This document shows positions 1-8,583 of a stretch of DNA of 64,000 nucleotides, one piece after another. The position numbers and the translations under genes are program-made. The notes below the pieces were generated by a model. That model had not been told where the DNA came from. It saw only the letters and a list, made by a program, of their open reading frames with translations, and searched no databases. Numbering within the stretch: the first letter of the stretch is position 1; each line of letters begins with the position of its first letter. The stretch covers positions 689,501 through 753,500 of the forward strand of contig NZ_FUZU01000002.1 of the NCBI RefSeq assembly GCF_900167975.1. The letters are read 5' to 3'. The stretch comes from Ohtaekwangia koreensis (lineage in GTDB: Bacteria > Bacteroidota > Bacteroidia > Cytophagales > Cyclobacteriaceae).

Positions 1-2011
1 GAGTAACAAGACCTCCAACGTTTTTGAACTTTACCTGGTATATATTTTTGCCTTCGAGCTTTTTGCGAACATCGTTATCGTTGATGCGGCTTTTGAATTC
101 ACCATACATCTGGTCTGGTGTATTTGTCATAGTAAAAGGTTGAGGACCGCTGCTAAAGTCTGTGCCTGCACTACTTTTATTTTCAGCAACCAGGTCGCCT
201 TTTTTAGTTTTCAGATTTTTCTTTTCAGGATCAATCTGTTCTGTTTTCAACTGAAACCATTTTACTTCATCTACGGCTACATCTACATTATCGACAGAGT
301 AGAACCAGCCTCTCCAGAACCAATCGAGATCAACACCCGATGCATCTTCCATTGTACGGAAAAAGTCTGCAGGCTTTGGATGTTTAAAAGCCCAACGCTC
401 AGAGTATTCCTTGAAAGCTTTATCGAATAACTCAGGTCCCATCACAGTTTCACGAAGTAATGTAAGGGCTGCAGAAGGTTTGGTATATCCGTTCGCTCCA
501 AATTCATTGTTGCGCATATCATCACCATTGGTCATGATCGGACGCATCTGAGCTTTGTCACCTTTCATAAAAGGAACTATACCTTTTGGTGTACCATGCG
601 AACTATATAATTCAGGATAGCGAACACGAACCGTTTCTTTCTCCAGAAATGTATTCAACCCTTCATCCATCCACGTCCACTGACGTTCGTCAGAGTTAAC
701 AATCATTGGGAAGAAGTTGTGACCAACTTCATGTACTACGACTTGTACAAGGCCAACCAGTTTCTGTTGTGAATATGTACCATCTTTATTAGGACGTGAT
801 CCGTTGAAGCAGATCATCGGGTATTCCATTCCCTGGTTGGCTGTGTGAATTGAATACGCTACCGGGTATGGATAATTGAAAGTACGTTCTGAATATATTT
901 CAAGTGCATTCTTTATAGCCTTGGTAGATTCTTTCTCCCAAAGCGGATTACCTTCTTTAGGATACAACGACATGGCTAATGGTGTTTTGTCACCGGCCTT
1001 CACAGATTGTGCATCCCAGATAAACTTGCGTGATGAAGCAAATGCAAAGTCGCGTACATTCTCTGCGTAAAATTCCCACGTGGCTTTTTTAGTAGCTTTT
1101 GTTTTTTCTTTTTGCACAGCTTCCTCTTGTGTAACGATGAAGACAGGCTTATCAAAACTCTTCTTAGCTTTTTCAAGACGTTCAATCTGTTCTTTGCTCA
1201 ACACGTCTTTCGGATTTTGAATTGTACCCGTTGCGCCTACAATGTGATCGGCAGGAACGGTAATGCGAACACGGTAATTTCCAAAAACCAGCGCAAACTC
1301 GCTCTGTCCCAGGAACTGCTTGTTCTGCCATCCTTCATAATCATCGAATACACACATGCGTGGAAACCACTGTGCGAAAGTATATACATAGTTGCCATCT
1401 TCCGGAAAGTATTCATATCCTCCACGTTGATTGAAGATCTGGCGATTGTATTCGGTATAGCTCCACTCAACGGAGAATGTAAATTTCTCACCAGTCTTTA
1501 ATGCAGCGGGAAGATCCACACGCATCATGGTTTGATTTATAGTATATGGAAGACTTTTACCTGCAGCATCTTTTACTGACTTGATAGTATAGCCACCTTT
1601 ATAGTCAGATGTTTTCACACCCGTCATCATATTGAAAAAACCGGCAGGCACAGAGTCGCGCACTACACCCGTTTTTGTTTGAGACGTCATGTTATTGTCT
1701 GCAAGTATATTCTGATCCAACTGAAGCCACAGAAATGTTAATGACTCGGGTGAATTGTTATGATAGGTTACCGTTTCTGAACCAGTGAGCAACTGAGTTT
1801 TATCATCAACCTCTACATTGATCACATAGTCGGCACGTTGTTGCCAGTAATTTTGGCCTGGCGCTCCCGAACCAGTGCGATATGAATTTGGTGTTGGCAA
1901 TACTTGATCAAGTTGTTCAAACTTTCCCTTCCAGGATTTTGCATCGGGCTGAGTCTGCGCAGAAACCCTGATCAGCACACAGGTTAATATAATAGCAAAT
2001 AATAGTCTCAT
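1..2011 (-). CDS. Secreted M1 family zinc metallopeptidase, C-terminus beyond window
   Basis: The reading frame is uninterrupted from the ATG (complement of 2009-2011) to the left edge, giving about 670 residues without a stop. It begins with a signal peptide ending near VSAQT. The zinc site is HEVGH at about residues 427-431, followed 19 residues later by the third ligand Glu in WMDEGLNTF, the M1 (gluzincin) spacing. The exopeptidase motif, usually GAMEN, reads QGMEYPM. The product is a close paralog of the next gene, and long blocks around the active site are nearly identical. M1 enzymes remove N-terminal residues from peptides; a signal peptide places this one in the periplasm or outside. 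It is probably cotranscribed with the second M1 gene and the HupE-like gene, since all three lie on the minus strand. The family is clear; the substrate is unknown. Confidence 0.9.
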   Translation of the reverse strand, partial: MRLLFAIILTCVLIRVSAQTQPDAKSWKGKFEQLDQVLPTPNSYRTGSGAPGQNYWQQRADYVINVEVDDKTQLLTGSETVTYHNNSPESLTFLWLQLDQNILADNNMTSQTKTGVVRDSVPAGFFNMMTGVKTSDYKGGYTIKSVKDAAGKSLPYTINQTMMRVDLPAALKTGEKFTFSVEWSYTEYNRQIFNQRGGYEYFPEDGNYVYTFAQWFPRMCVFDDYEGWQNKQFLGQSEFALVFGNYRVRITVPADHIVGATGTIQNPKDVLSKEQIERLEKAKKSFDKPVFIVTQEEAVQKEKTKATKKATWEFYAENVRDFAFASSRKFIWDAQSVKAGDKTPLAMSLYPKEGNPLWEKESTKAIKNALEIYSERTFNYPYPVAYSIHTANQGMEYPMICFNGSRPNKDGTYSQQKLVGLVQVVVHEVGHNFFPMIVNSDERQWTWMDEGLNTFLEKETVRVRYPELYSSHGTPKGIVPFMKGDKAQMRPIMTNGDDMRNNEFGANGYTKPSAALTLLRETVMGPELFDKAFKEYSERWAFKHPKPADFFRTMEDASGVDLDWFWRGWFYSVDNVDVAVDEVKWFQLKTEQIDPEKKNLKTKKGDLVAENKSSAGTDFSSGPQPFTMTNTPDQMYGEFKSRINDNDVRKKLEGKNIYQVKFKNVGGLVT

Positions 2012-2034
2012 GATTTGTTTGATTTCTTTAACGC

Positions 2035-2088
2035 ATATACCCTCTACACTGTAAATCGTTTTGAACGACTATTGTGTAAAGGGTATAT
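2035..2088. repeat. Long inverted repeat between the two M1 peptidase genes
   Basis: Arms 2035-2049 and 2074-2088 are 15 bases each and pair with one mismatch. A smaller CGTT/AACG pair lies near the centre, so the whole 54 bases can fold into one long hairpin. No U-tract follows on the minus strand, so it does not look like an ordinary intrinsic terminator. A role in mRNA processing or stability between the two cistrons is inference. Confidence 0.75.
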
Positions 2089-2100
2089 TTTGATTGACGT

Positions 2101-4326
2101 TTAATTATTTTTCTTTTTGAACTCGTCAAACTTTGACGACTGAACTTTAGGGAACACGTTGTCTTGTGCATTTACATCGGTAATCTCTTGCAGCGGATCG
2201 ATCACGATGCTCGCTACTTCTTTCTCCTTCACAAACACCTTGGTAACTTTGGTTTCATTAAGGCGCCAGATCTCTGCTGGTATACGCTCGATTTCTTTCG
2301 AACCATCTTTATAGGTCCACTGAATAATTACAGGCATAACAAGTCCGCCTTTGTTGCTCAGCGTTACTTCATATATATTCTTGTTCTGCAGTTTTTGCAT
2401 CACGGCTTTGTCATCAATCTGACTTCTGAATTCACCATACATGCGTGGGTCAGTAGTTGTCAGGCTAAAAGGTTCAGGGCCGTTGTTGAAGCTATCAAAC
2501 TTCTTGTCACCACCTTTTGCATTGAGATCGCCTTGCTTTACTTTCAGATTTTTAGTTTCAGGATCAGTTTCCGATGTGCGCATCTTGAACCACTTCACCT
2601 GGTCAATAGATTGATCCACTACATCTGTAGTATAGAACCAACCTTTCCAGAACCAATCGAGATCAACAGCAGATGCATCTTCCATCGTACGGAAAAAGTC
2701 TGCTGGCTTCGGATGTTTGAATGCCCAGCGCTGTGCATATTCTTTGAAGGCTTTATCAAATAACTCTCTGCCCATAATGGTTTCGCGCAGCATGAATAAA
2801 CCTGTTCCGGCCTTTGCATACTGTTCATTACCAAACTGAATTACCTGTTCAGAGTTCACCATCAACGGGCGCATTGAACTTTGATCACCCTTCATATAGG
2901 GAACGAGTGCTGCAGGTTTACCTCTATCGAAATCAATATCCGGATAGCGCTCAATCTCTGTTACCAGTTGAACAAATGTATTTACACCTTCATCCATCCA
3001 GGTTGTTTGGCGTTCATCATTGTTGATGATCATCGGGAAAAAGTTGTGGCCAACTTCGTGCACGATAACACCCACCATACCTTTGCGAATAGCAGGAGTA
3101 TAGGAACCATCTTTTGCAGGACGACCGTAGTTAAAACAGATCATCGGATATTCCATTCCCTGGTGTGCAGCATGAACAGATATAGCGACAGGGTAAGGAT
3201 AATCGATCGTCATGCGTGAGTATACTTCCAGAGCATTTTTTACAGCTCTGGTAGATTCTTTTTCCCATAGGGGATTACCTTCCTTCGGATAGAAAGACAT
3301 AGCCAGTGGAGTCTTGCTGCCAATCTTTACTGCTTGTGCGTCCCATATAAATTTACGAGATGTAGCGAAGGCGAAATCACGAACGTTATCAGCATGGAAT
3401 TCCCAGGTCTTCTTCTCTTTTACTTTTGTTTTCTCACGTTGAACAGCTTCTTCCTGTGTAGCAATGATCACCGGTTTATCGAAAGAAGATTTCGCTTTTG
3501 TAAAGCGATCAAGTTGTGCTTTACTTAATACTCCTTCCGGATTTTTCAATTGGCCAGTAGCCCCTACGATGTGATCGGCAGGTACTGTGATCTTTACTTT
3601 ATAGTCACCGAATGGAAGCGCAAACTCGCCTTGTCCTAAAAATTGTTTATTCTGCCATCCTTCATAGTCATCATATACACACATGCGCGGGAACCACTGC
3701 GCAATCACATACGAGTAATTTCCATCCTCCGGAAAGTATTCAAACTGCGTACGCTCACGAACACGAACACCGTCATTGATATTATATCCCCAATCAATGG
3801 AGAAAGAATATTTCTGACCAGGATTAAGCGGCTGTGGTAAATCAATCCGCATCATGGTATAGTTAATAAGATATGGAAGGTCTTTGCCAGCAACATCTCT
3901 TACAGCTTTGATTTTGAAACCTCCATCAAAATCAAAAAGATTATAAGTAGAGCCGGCTGATTTTGCATCGATAGAATCACGAAGTGTACCACCTCTTGTC
4001 TTCTGTGTCATGTTACCTTCTGCCAACTTGTTTTGATCTAGTTGTAGCCAGAGATAACGCAATACATCCGGAGAGTTATTATGGTATGTTATAGTTTCCG
4101 AACCACTTATACTTTGGTTGTCGTCATTCAATTCAACGCTGATTACGTAATCAGCTTTTTGTTGCCAGTACTTGGGACCTGGTGCACCAGAGCCAGAGCG
4201 ATACTCATTCGGCGTTGGCAGTTGCTGGTCAAGTTGTTCAAACTTGCCTTGCCACTTTGGCGTCTCCTGAGCCCACGCTGTCTGCATCATTACGACAAGG
4301 AGGGAAATTTTTAAAACACGCTTCAT
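2101..4326 (-). CDS. Secreted M1 family zinc metallopeptidase
   Basis: This is a 741-residue gluzincin peptidase. The preferred start is MKRVLKISLL at 4326, which begins directly with a signal peptide ending at AWAQ; the longer frame to 4350 would run into the upstream gene. The zinc motif HEVGH is at about residues 423-427, and the third ligand is the Glu of WMDEGVNTF 19 residues after the second His. The substrate-binding motif reads QGMEYPM rather than GAMEN, as in the neighbouring paralog. The C-terminal part (FWKGWFYTTDVVDQSID onward) is predicted to be a beta-rich accessory domain. It lies 16 bp after the HupE-like gene and 89 bp before the second M1 gene. It is an intact copy of a tandem duplication; the natural substrate cannot be read from the sequence. 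Confidence 0.92.
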   Translation of the reverse strand: MKRVLKISLLVVMMQTAWAQETPKWQGKFEQLDQQLPTPNEYRSGSGAPGPKYWQQKADYVISVELNDDNQSISGSETITYHNNSPDVLRYLWLQLDQNKLAEGNMTQKTRGGTLRDSIDAKSAGSTYNLFDFDGGFKIKAVRDVAGKDLPYLINYTMMRIDLPQPLNPGQKYSFSIDWGYNINDGVRVRERTQFEYFPEDGNYSYVIAQWFPRMCVYDDYEGWQNKQFLGQGEFALPFGDYKVKITVPADHIVGATGQLKNPEGVLSKAQLDRFTKAKSSFDKPVIIATQEEAVQREKTKVKEKKTWEFHADNVRDFAFATSRKFIWDAQAVKIGSKTPLAMSFYPKEGNPLWEKESTRAVKNALEVYSRMTIDYPYPVAISVHAAHQGMEYPMICFNYGRPAKDGSYTPAIRKGMVGVIVHEVGHNFFPMIINNDERQTTWMDEGVNTFVQLVTEIERYPDIDFDRGKPAALVPYMKGDQSSMRPLMVNSEQVIQFGNEQYAKAGTGLFMLRETIMGRELFDKAFKEYAQRWAFKHPKPADFFRTMEDASAVDLDWFWKGWFYTTDVVDQSIDQVKWFKMRTSETDPETKNLKVKQGDLNAKGGDKKFDSFNNGPEPFSLTTTDPRMYGEFRSQIDDKAVMQKLQNKNIYEVTLSNKGGLVMPVIIQWTYKDGSKEIERIPAEIWRLNETKVTKVFVKEKEVASIVIDPLQEITDVNAQDNVFPKVQSSKFDEFKKKNN

Positions 4327-4342
4327 ATATAGGTTATAAGAG

Positions 4343-4936
4343 TTATTCAATCCAAAATGCTTTTTCTTTCAGTAACATCAAAGCGATGCCGGCTACCGCC
4401 GATGAGATCACCATTTTCCAGTCTCTACGGTTTACTCCAAACAAATCCACCAAAAGAAAAGCAGCCGTTAAAAAGATGGCAACAATAATTATCTGGCCTA
4501 CCTCTAAGCCAAGATTAAAGGCCAATAACTGGGATATGATCCGTTCATCTTTTCCAAGAATACTTTTCAGGTAGTTTGAGAATCCCAAGCCATGAATCAA
4601 TCCAAAAAATGCAGCGAAGAAGTAGTTTAACTGAATAGGTCTTCCTGAAAGACTGTCTTCATTTTTAAAAAGATTGGAAGCTGCAGTAATAAAAATCGTA
4701 AGTGGAATTAAGAATTCAATTAGCTCAGCTTTAACGGTAACGATTTCTAACGTTGATAGAGCTAATGTTATAGAGTGACCGATTGTAAACGCTGTCACCA
4801 GGATCAACACTTGCCGCCAGTCACGCATCAAGTATAAAGCACATAATGCGACTACAAATAAAATATGATCGTAGCCATTCGAGTAATCCAGTATGTGATC
4901 CTTCCCTAAACCAAAATAGAGTTGAAACTCGCTCAT
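4343..4936 (-). CDS. HupE/UreJ-family membrane protein
   Basis: A 197-residue, strongly hydrophobic protein with about six or seven predicted membrane segments. Conserved His/Asp positions of the HupE/UreJ group are visible: GKDHILDY and GYDHILF near the N-terminus, GHSITLAL in the middle and IHGLGFSNYL further on. HupE and UreJ relatives are thought to be nickel or cobalt permeases, but this sub-type in Bacteroidota is not characterised as far as I know. It is the first gene of a minus-strand set with two M1 zinc peptidases and faces away from the DUF6702 gene. A weak promoter-like TATACTTG sits at 4968-4975 on the minus strand. Metal transport linked to the zinc peptidases is inference from context. 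Confidence 0.8.
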   Translation of the reverse strand: MSEFQLYFGLGKDHILDYSNGYDHILFVVALCALYLMRDWRQVLILVTAFTIGHSITLALSTLEIVTVKAELIEFLIPLTIFITAASNLFKNEDSLSGRPIQLNYFFAAFFGLIHGLGFSNYLKSILGKDERIISQLLAFNLGLEVGQIIIVAIFLTAAFLLVDLFGVNRRDWKMVISSAVAGIALMLLKEKAFWIE

Positions 4937-5060
4937 AGTTAACTAAATGAAAAAATTAAAAAGGCCACAAGTATAGAAGATAATTTTGATAAATGGCGCA
5001 GGTACCTTGTGCTGCAACCCCTCAATTGCTGATGTGGCGAGCAACCCACATCATTTTTCG

Positions 5061-5089
5061 TTGAAATTATTCTTTCGGTATTATTTTTG
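5061..5089 (+). promoter_or_regulatory. Bacteroidota-type promoter for the DUF6702 gene
   Basis: A TTG element at 5061-5063 is followed after 18 bases by TATTTTTG at 5082-5089, an exact match to the TAnnTTTG box. Transcription would start near 5096, about 24 bases ahead of the ATG at 5120. Confidence 0.7.
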
Positions 5090-5119
5090 GAAAGTCAATT
5101 TTGATTTATCCCGCTTTCC

Positions 5120-5626
5120 ATGATTGTATCATTTTCTGTTTTATCATTTGTTCAAAGCCTCGCGCTTACGGTGATGCTTCACCCGCTTCATGTTTCTGTA
5201 ACGGAAGTAGAGTATGATGAAAAAGATAAAGCGCTGGAGATAATGATGCGCGTTTTTGTTGACGACCTCGAGTTAACGATGCGCAATAAACTGAATCAAC
5301 CTGAACTTGATATCACAGAACCAAAAGGCATGACACTCGATCAGATGGTGCTTCCTTATATTACAGAACATTTTAAATTGTCGTTGGATAATAAGGTGCA
5401 GAAAATTCATTACCTCGGCCATGAGAAGGAAGGCGAAGCTTTCATTTTTTTTATTGAAGTTCAGAATGTGAAAAAATGGAAGTCGATCCAGGTGATGAAC
5501 GACATTATCATGGAGATACACGAAGACCAATCGAACCTGGTACATGTTACGGTGAAAGGAAAAGTGAGAAGCCTTAGGCTCACAAAAAGCAAGTCGCAAG
5601 ATGTACTGACCTTTGATACGAAATAA
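5120..5626 (+). CDS. DUF6702 family secreted protein
   Basis: A 168-residue protein with a hydrophobic N-terminal segment (about residues 1-20) that looks like a signal peptide, followed by the family hallmark HPLHVSVTEVEYDEKDKALEI. The rest alternates short beta-like strands with polar turns and has no cysteine pairs or catalytic motif that I recognise. A good promoter lies 31 bp upstream. It is divergent from the HupE-like and M1 peptidase genes; I recall DUF6702, HupE/UreJ and M1 peptidases occurring together in other Bacteroidota, which suggests a shared role in the envelope. The biochemical function is unknown. Confidence 0.75.
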   Translation: MIVSFSVLSFVQSLALTVMLHPLHVSVTEVEYDEKDKALEIMMRVFVDDLELTMRNKLNQPELDITEPKGMTLDQMVLPYITEHFKLSLDNKVQKIHYLGHEKEGEAFIFFIEVQNVKKWKSIQVMNDIIMEIHEDQSNLVHVTVKGKVRSLRLTKSKSQDVLTFDTK

Positions 5627-5694
5627 TATAGTGTCACATCACGTTGTTATAAGTGTTATAAAAAATTCGATCTTCGCAGCAAAATAAAGAATGC

Positions 5695-6705
5695 ATGAAG
5701 AACTCAGTGCTCGCTGCCTTGCTTCTGATACTGGTGGTAGCTGGTTGTACTAAAGATGAGGAGGAGTGTGTCTCCAAGCCCGAAACATCTGGCAAAAAAG
5801 TAGAAGTTGTACTCGAGCAATTCCAAGACTCACTTGTAAATATCAAAAGTAAGGCTGCATTGGTATCGTTGTTTACGCGGCAACCTTTACTCCGTGACTA
5901 TATATTCAGGCGGACTGAATACCCAAGTGATTCTGTTTTTCTCGATGAACTTTATGCAAGGTTTAACAATCCTCACCTCGATACATTGCTGCTCGAAACC
6001 AGGCGTGTATTCGGAGATGTTTCAGGATTGAAAGCAGAATTCGAAGAAGCCTTTACCAACATTAAATATTATTACCCCGACTTTACGCCTCCCAAAATTC
6101 AGACCGTGATTTCCGGTCTTGATACCGATATGCTGGTAACTGATTCGTTGATTATTGTAAGCCTTGATTTTTATTTGGGAAGAGGTGCCAAGTATCGTCC
6201 GAAAAATGTTTATAACTATATACTTCGCAAGTACGATCCGGATGATATACTTCCTTCATCGATGTTGATATACGGTATCAGTGACCGGTTCAATAAAACA
6301 GATATGAAAGACAAGACCGTGCTGGCCGATATGATTGCGTATGGTAAATCATTTTACTTTGCCAAACACATGCTTCCCTGCACTCCCGACAGTGTGTTGA
6401 TCTGGTATACTCCCGAAGAAGTAAAAGGCTCGCGCGCGAATGAAGACTTGATCTGGGCACGCTTCATAGAGAGCAACGTCTTGTTCGCAACAAGTCACGT
6501 AGTAAAGAAAGATTATCTTGGAGAGCGGCCGGTTACGATTCAGGTAGGTGAGAAGTGTCCTGGAAGAATTGGTCAATGGGTTGGATGGAGAATCGTAAAT
6601 AAATATATGGAGTCTCATCCCGATATAACATTGCCACAGTTAATGAATACTGCTAATGCGCAGCACCTGTTTAAAGAATCACACTATAAACCCGGGAAGC
6701 AATAG
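5695..6705 (+). CDS. gldB: Gliding motility lipoprotein GldB
   Basis: A 336-residue lipoprotein: a short hydrophobic signal ends in a lipobox with Cys18 (LVVAGC). The body carries GldB-type segments such as YYYPDFTPPKIQTVISGL, LDFYLGRGAKYRP and YIL.KYDPDDILPSSM, and ends in GRIGQWVGWRIVNKYMESHP. GldB is needed for gliding in Flavobacterium johnsoniae and is widespread in Bacteroidota, including strains not known to glide; its exact role is not settled. No other gld gene is adjacent, so it stands alone between the DUF6702 gene and tpiA. Length fits the family. Confidence 0.87.
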   Translation: MKNSVLAALLLILVVAGCTKDEEECVSKPETSGKKVEVVLEQFQDSLVNIKSKAALVSLFTRQPLLRDYIFRRTEYPSDSVFLDELYARFNNPHLDTLLLETRRVFGDVSGLKAEFEEAFTNIKYYYPDFTPPKIQTVISGLDTDMLVTDSLIIVSLDFYLGRGAKYRPKNVYNYILRKYDPDDILPSSMLIYGISDRFNKTDMKDKTVLADMIAYGKSFYFAKHMLPCTPDSVLIWYTPEEVKGSRANEDLIWARFIESNVLFATSHVVKKDYLGERPVTIQVGEKCPGRIGQWVGWRIVNKYMESHPDITLPQLMNTANAQHLFKESHYKPGKQ

Positions 6706-6802
6706 GGGTGGAGTAAAGGACAGAGACATAAACATAAAGCAACGGGTTCATGCAAATCTTTTCGCTTTCTATTTTAAACTTTCCGCTTTAAACTTCTCCT
6801 CC

Positions 6803-6810
6803 TATCTTTG
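6803..6810 (+). promoter_or_regulatory. Promoter -7 box for tpiA
   Basis: TATCTTTG matches TAnnTTTG exactly, and the ATG lies 38 bases downstream. No convincing -33 TTTG is seen at the expected distance. Confidence 0.55.
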
Positions 6811-6848
6811 GAACCTTAGAAAAAATTCAACCTTAATAAAACTAGACT

Positions 6849-7610
6849 ATGCGCCAGAAAATTGTAGCCGGAAACTGGAAGATGAACAAGACTCTTGAAG
6901 AAGCAAACATCCTTGCATCTGAAATAACAGGTATGGTTGCTGACGAAGTAAAGGGTGATGTGAAAATTATTTTTTGTGTTCCATTTCCATACCTGTTACC
7001 CATCAAGAATCAATTAGGTAACAATACTAGAATTTCGGTTGGTGCACAAAATTGCAGCGAGCACGAATCAGGTGCCTATACAGGAGAGACTTCTGCTGCC
7101 ATGTTGAAATCATTAGGCGTACCTTATGTTATTCTTGGGCACAGCGAACGCAGACAATATTTCGGTGAGGATGCTGCGTTACTCACGAAGAAAACAGATA
7201 TAGCATTGAAGCACGGATTAACCCCAATCTTCTGCTGTGGCGAACCTCTTGAAGTACGCGAGAGCAACGGTCACGAAGCTCTTGTAAAGAAACAAGTAGA
7301 AGAGAGTCTTTTTCATTTGGACGCAGATACTATAAAGAAAATTATAATAGCCTACGAACCCGTGTGGGCAATCGGAACAGGAAAGACAGCGTCAGCACAA
7401 CAAGCACAAGATATGCACGCAGTAATTCGTAAGCACCTGGCATCAAAATATGGTCAGGCTGTTGCAGATTCTATTGCTATACTATATGGCGGTAGTGTAA
7501 ATGCTGCCAATGCAAAAGAACTCTTTGCTTGCCCGGATGTAGACGGAGGTTTAGTTGGAGGAGCATCTTTGAAGTCAAGAGAATTTGCAGAAGTAATTAA
7601 AGGAGCATAA
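6849..7610 (+). CDS. tpiA: Triose-phosphate isomerase
   Basis: A 253-residue TIM barrel that interconverts dihydroxyacetone phosphate and glyceraldehyde 3-phosphate in glycolysis and gluconeogenesis. The three signature segments are present: the catalytic Lys in GNWKMN (Lys11), the electrophile His in LGHSERRQYFG, and the catalytic base Glu with loop 6 in YEPVWAIGTGKTAS. The phosphate-binding ends YGGSVNAANA and GLVGGASL are also intact. Length is normal. It is followed after 15 bp by prmA, with which it is probably cotranscribed. Confidence 0.98.
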   Translation: MRQKIVAGNWKMNKTLEEANILASEITGMVADEVKGDVKIIFCVPFPYLLPIKNQLGNNTRISVGAQNCSEHESGAYTGETSAAMLKSLGVPYVILGHSERRQYFGEDAALLTKKTDIALKHGLTPIFCCGEPLEVRESNGHEALVKKQVEESLFHLDADTIKKIIIAYEPVWAIGTGKTASAQQAQDMHAVIRKHLASKYGQAVADSIAILYGGSVNAANAKELFACPDVDGGLVGGASLKSREFAEVIKGA

Positions 7611-7625
7611 GCACCAAACACGATA

Positions 7626-8459
7626 ATGTACTATACCCGCCTCCAAGTAATCTGTGATCCTGATTTTTCTGAAATCCTGATGGCCGAAATTGCAGAGGCG
7701 GGTTTCGATACTTTTATGGAAACAGAAAAAGGATTCGAAGCTTATGTAGAGCTGGAGAAATATGATAAAGAAAGACTGCAGTATATAAAGGACAGATATA
7801 GTCCGCAGACGTCACTTGTATTTTACCAGGATAGAATTCAAAAGCAAAACTGGAATGAAGAGTGGGAGAAGAGTTATCAGCCCATCATTGTTGATGACCG
7901 CTGTTTAATTCGCGCAGAGTTTCATAAGATCGAAAAGGTATATCCATACGAAATTACGATCACTCCTAAAATGTCTTTTGGTACAGGTCACCACCAAACA
8001 ACATATTTGATGGTGAAAGCTCAAATGGATATAGATCATCAGCACAAGCGCGTGATGGATGCTGGGTGCGGCACAGCTATACTTTCTGTTATGGCATCCA
8101 AACTTGGTGCAAAAGAAGTTATAGCATTTGATATTGATGAATGGAGTGTGGTCAATGGGCAGGAGAACATCGAAGTGAATCACGCCAACAACATTACTAT
8201 ACAGCAAGGTAAACTGAATGAACTCGCCATCTCCGGAACATTTGATATTATCCTGGCTAACATTAATAAGAACGTTCTTCTCGAAGAAATAAAGTTATAC
8301 CAGCAATATCTCATGGAAGATGGTTTACTTTTATTGAGTGGTTTTTATACGCATGATATAGATGACCTTTTGAATGAAGGCGCAACGTTCAATTTGAAAG
8401 AAGTGCGGAGAGATGAACGCGAAACATGGGCTTCATTATTATTAAAAAAAGGAAAATAA
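7626..8459 (+). CDS. prmA: Ribosomal protein L11 methyltransferase
   Basis: A 277-residue class I SAM-dependent methyltransferase that trimethylates ribosomal protein L11. The N-terminal substrate-recognition domain is followed by FGTGHHQTT (about residues 117-125), the SAM motif VMDAGCGTAILSVMASKLG, the acidic ribose-binding strand VIAFDIDEWSV and the NIN catalytic-loop motif in ILANINKNVLLEEI. These are PrmA hallmarks. It sits 15 bp after tpiA; the tpiA-prmA pair recurs in Bacteroidota to my knowledge. Confidence 0.94.
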   Translation: MYYTRLQVICDPDFSEILMAEIAEAGFDTFMETEKGFEAYVELEKYDKERLQYIKDRYSPQTSLVFYQDRIQKQNWNEEWEKSYQPIIVDDRCLIRAEFHKIEKVYPYEITITPKMSFGTGHHQTTYLMVKAQMDIDHQHKRVMDAGCGTAILSVMASKLGAKEVIAFDIDEWSVVNGQENIEVNHANNITIQQGKLNELAISGTFDIILANINKNVLLEEIKLYQQYLMEDGLLLLSGFYTHDIDDLLNEGATFNLKEVRRDERETWASLLLKKGK

Positions 8460-8509
8460 TTACGTTGACTAAAATTTAACGATTGCAGTACATTAAGACG
8501 TTCCAAGTT

Positions 8510-8540
8510 TTTGTTCCGTAGCATAGCGTTTCTATCTTTA
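8510..8540 (+). promoter_or_regulatory. Promoter for nadK
   Basis: TTTG at 8510-8513, a 19-base spacer, then TATCTTTA at 8533-8540, one base off the TAnnTTTG consensus. The nadK ATG lies 43 bases downstream. Confidence 0.65.
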
Positions 8541-8583
8541 ACAAGTAAAGACGGCTCAACAAAAAACGTAAACGATATACCGC

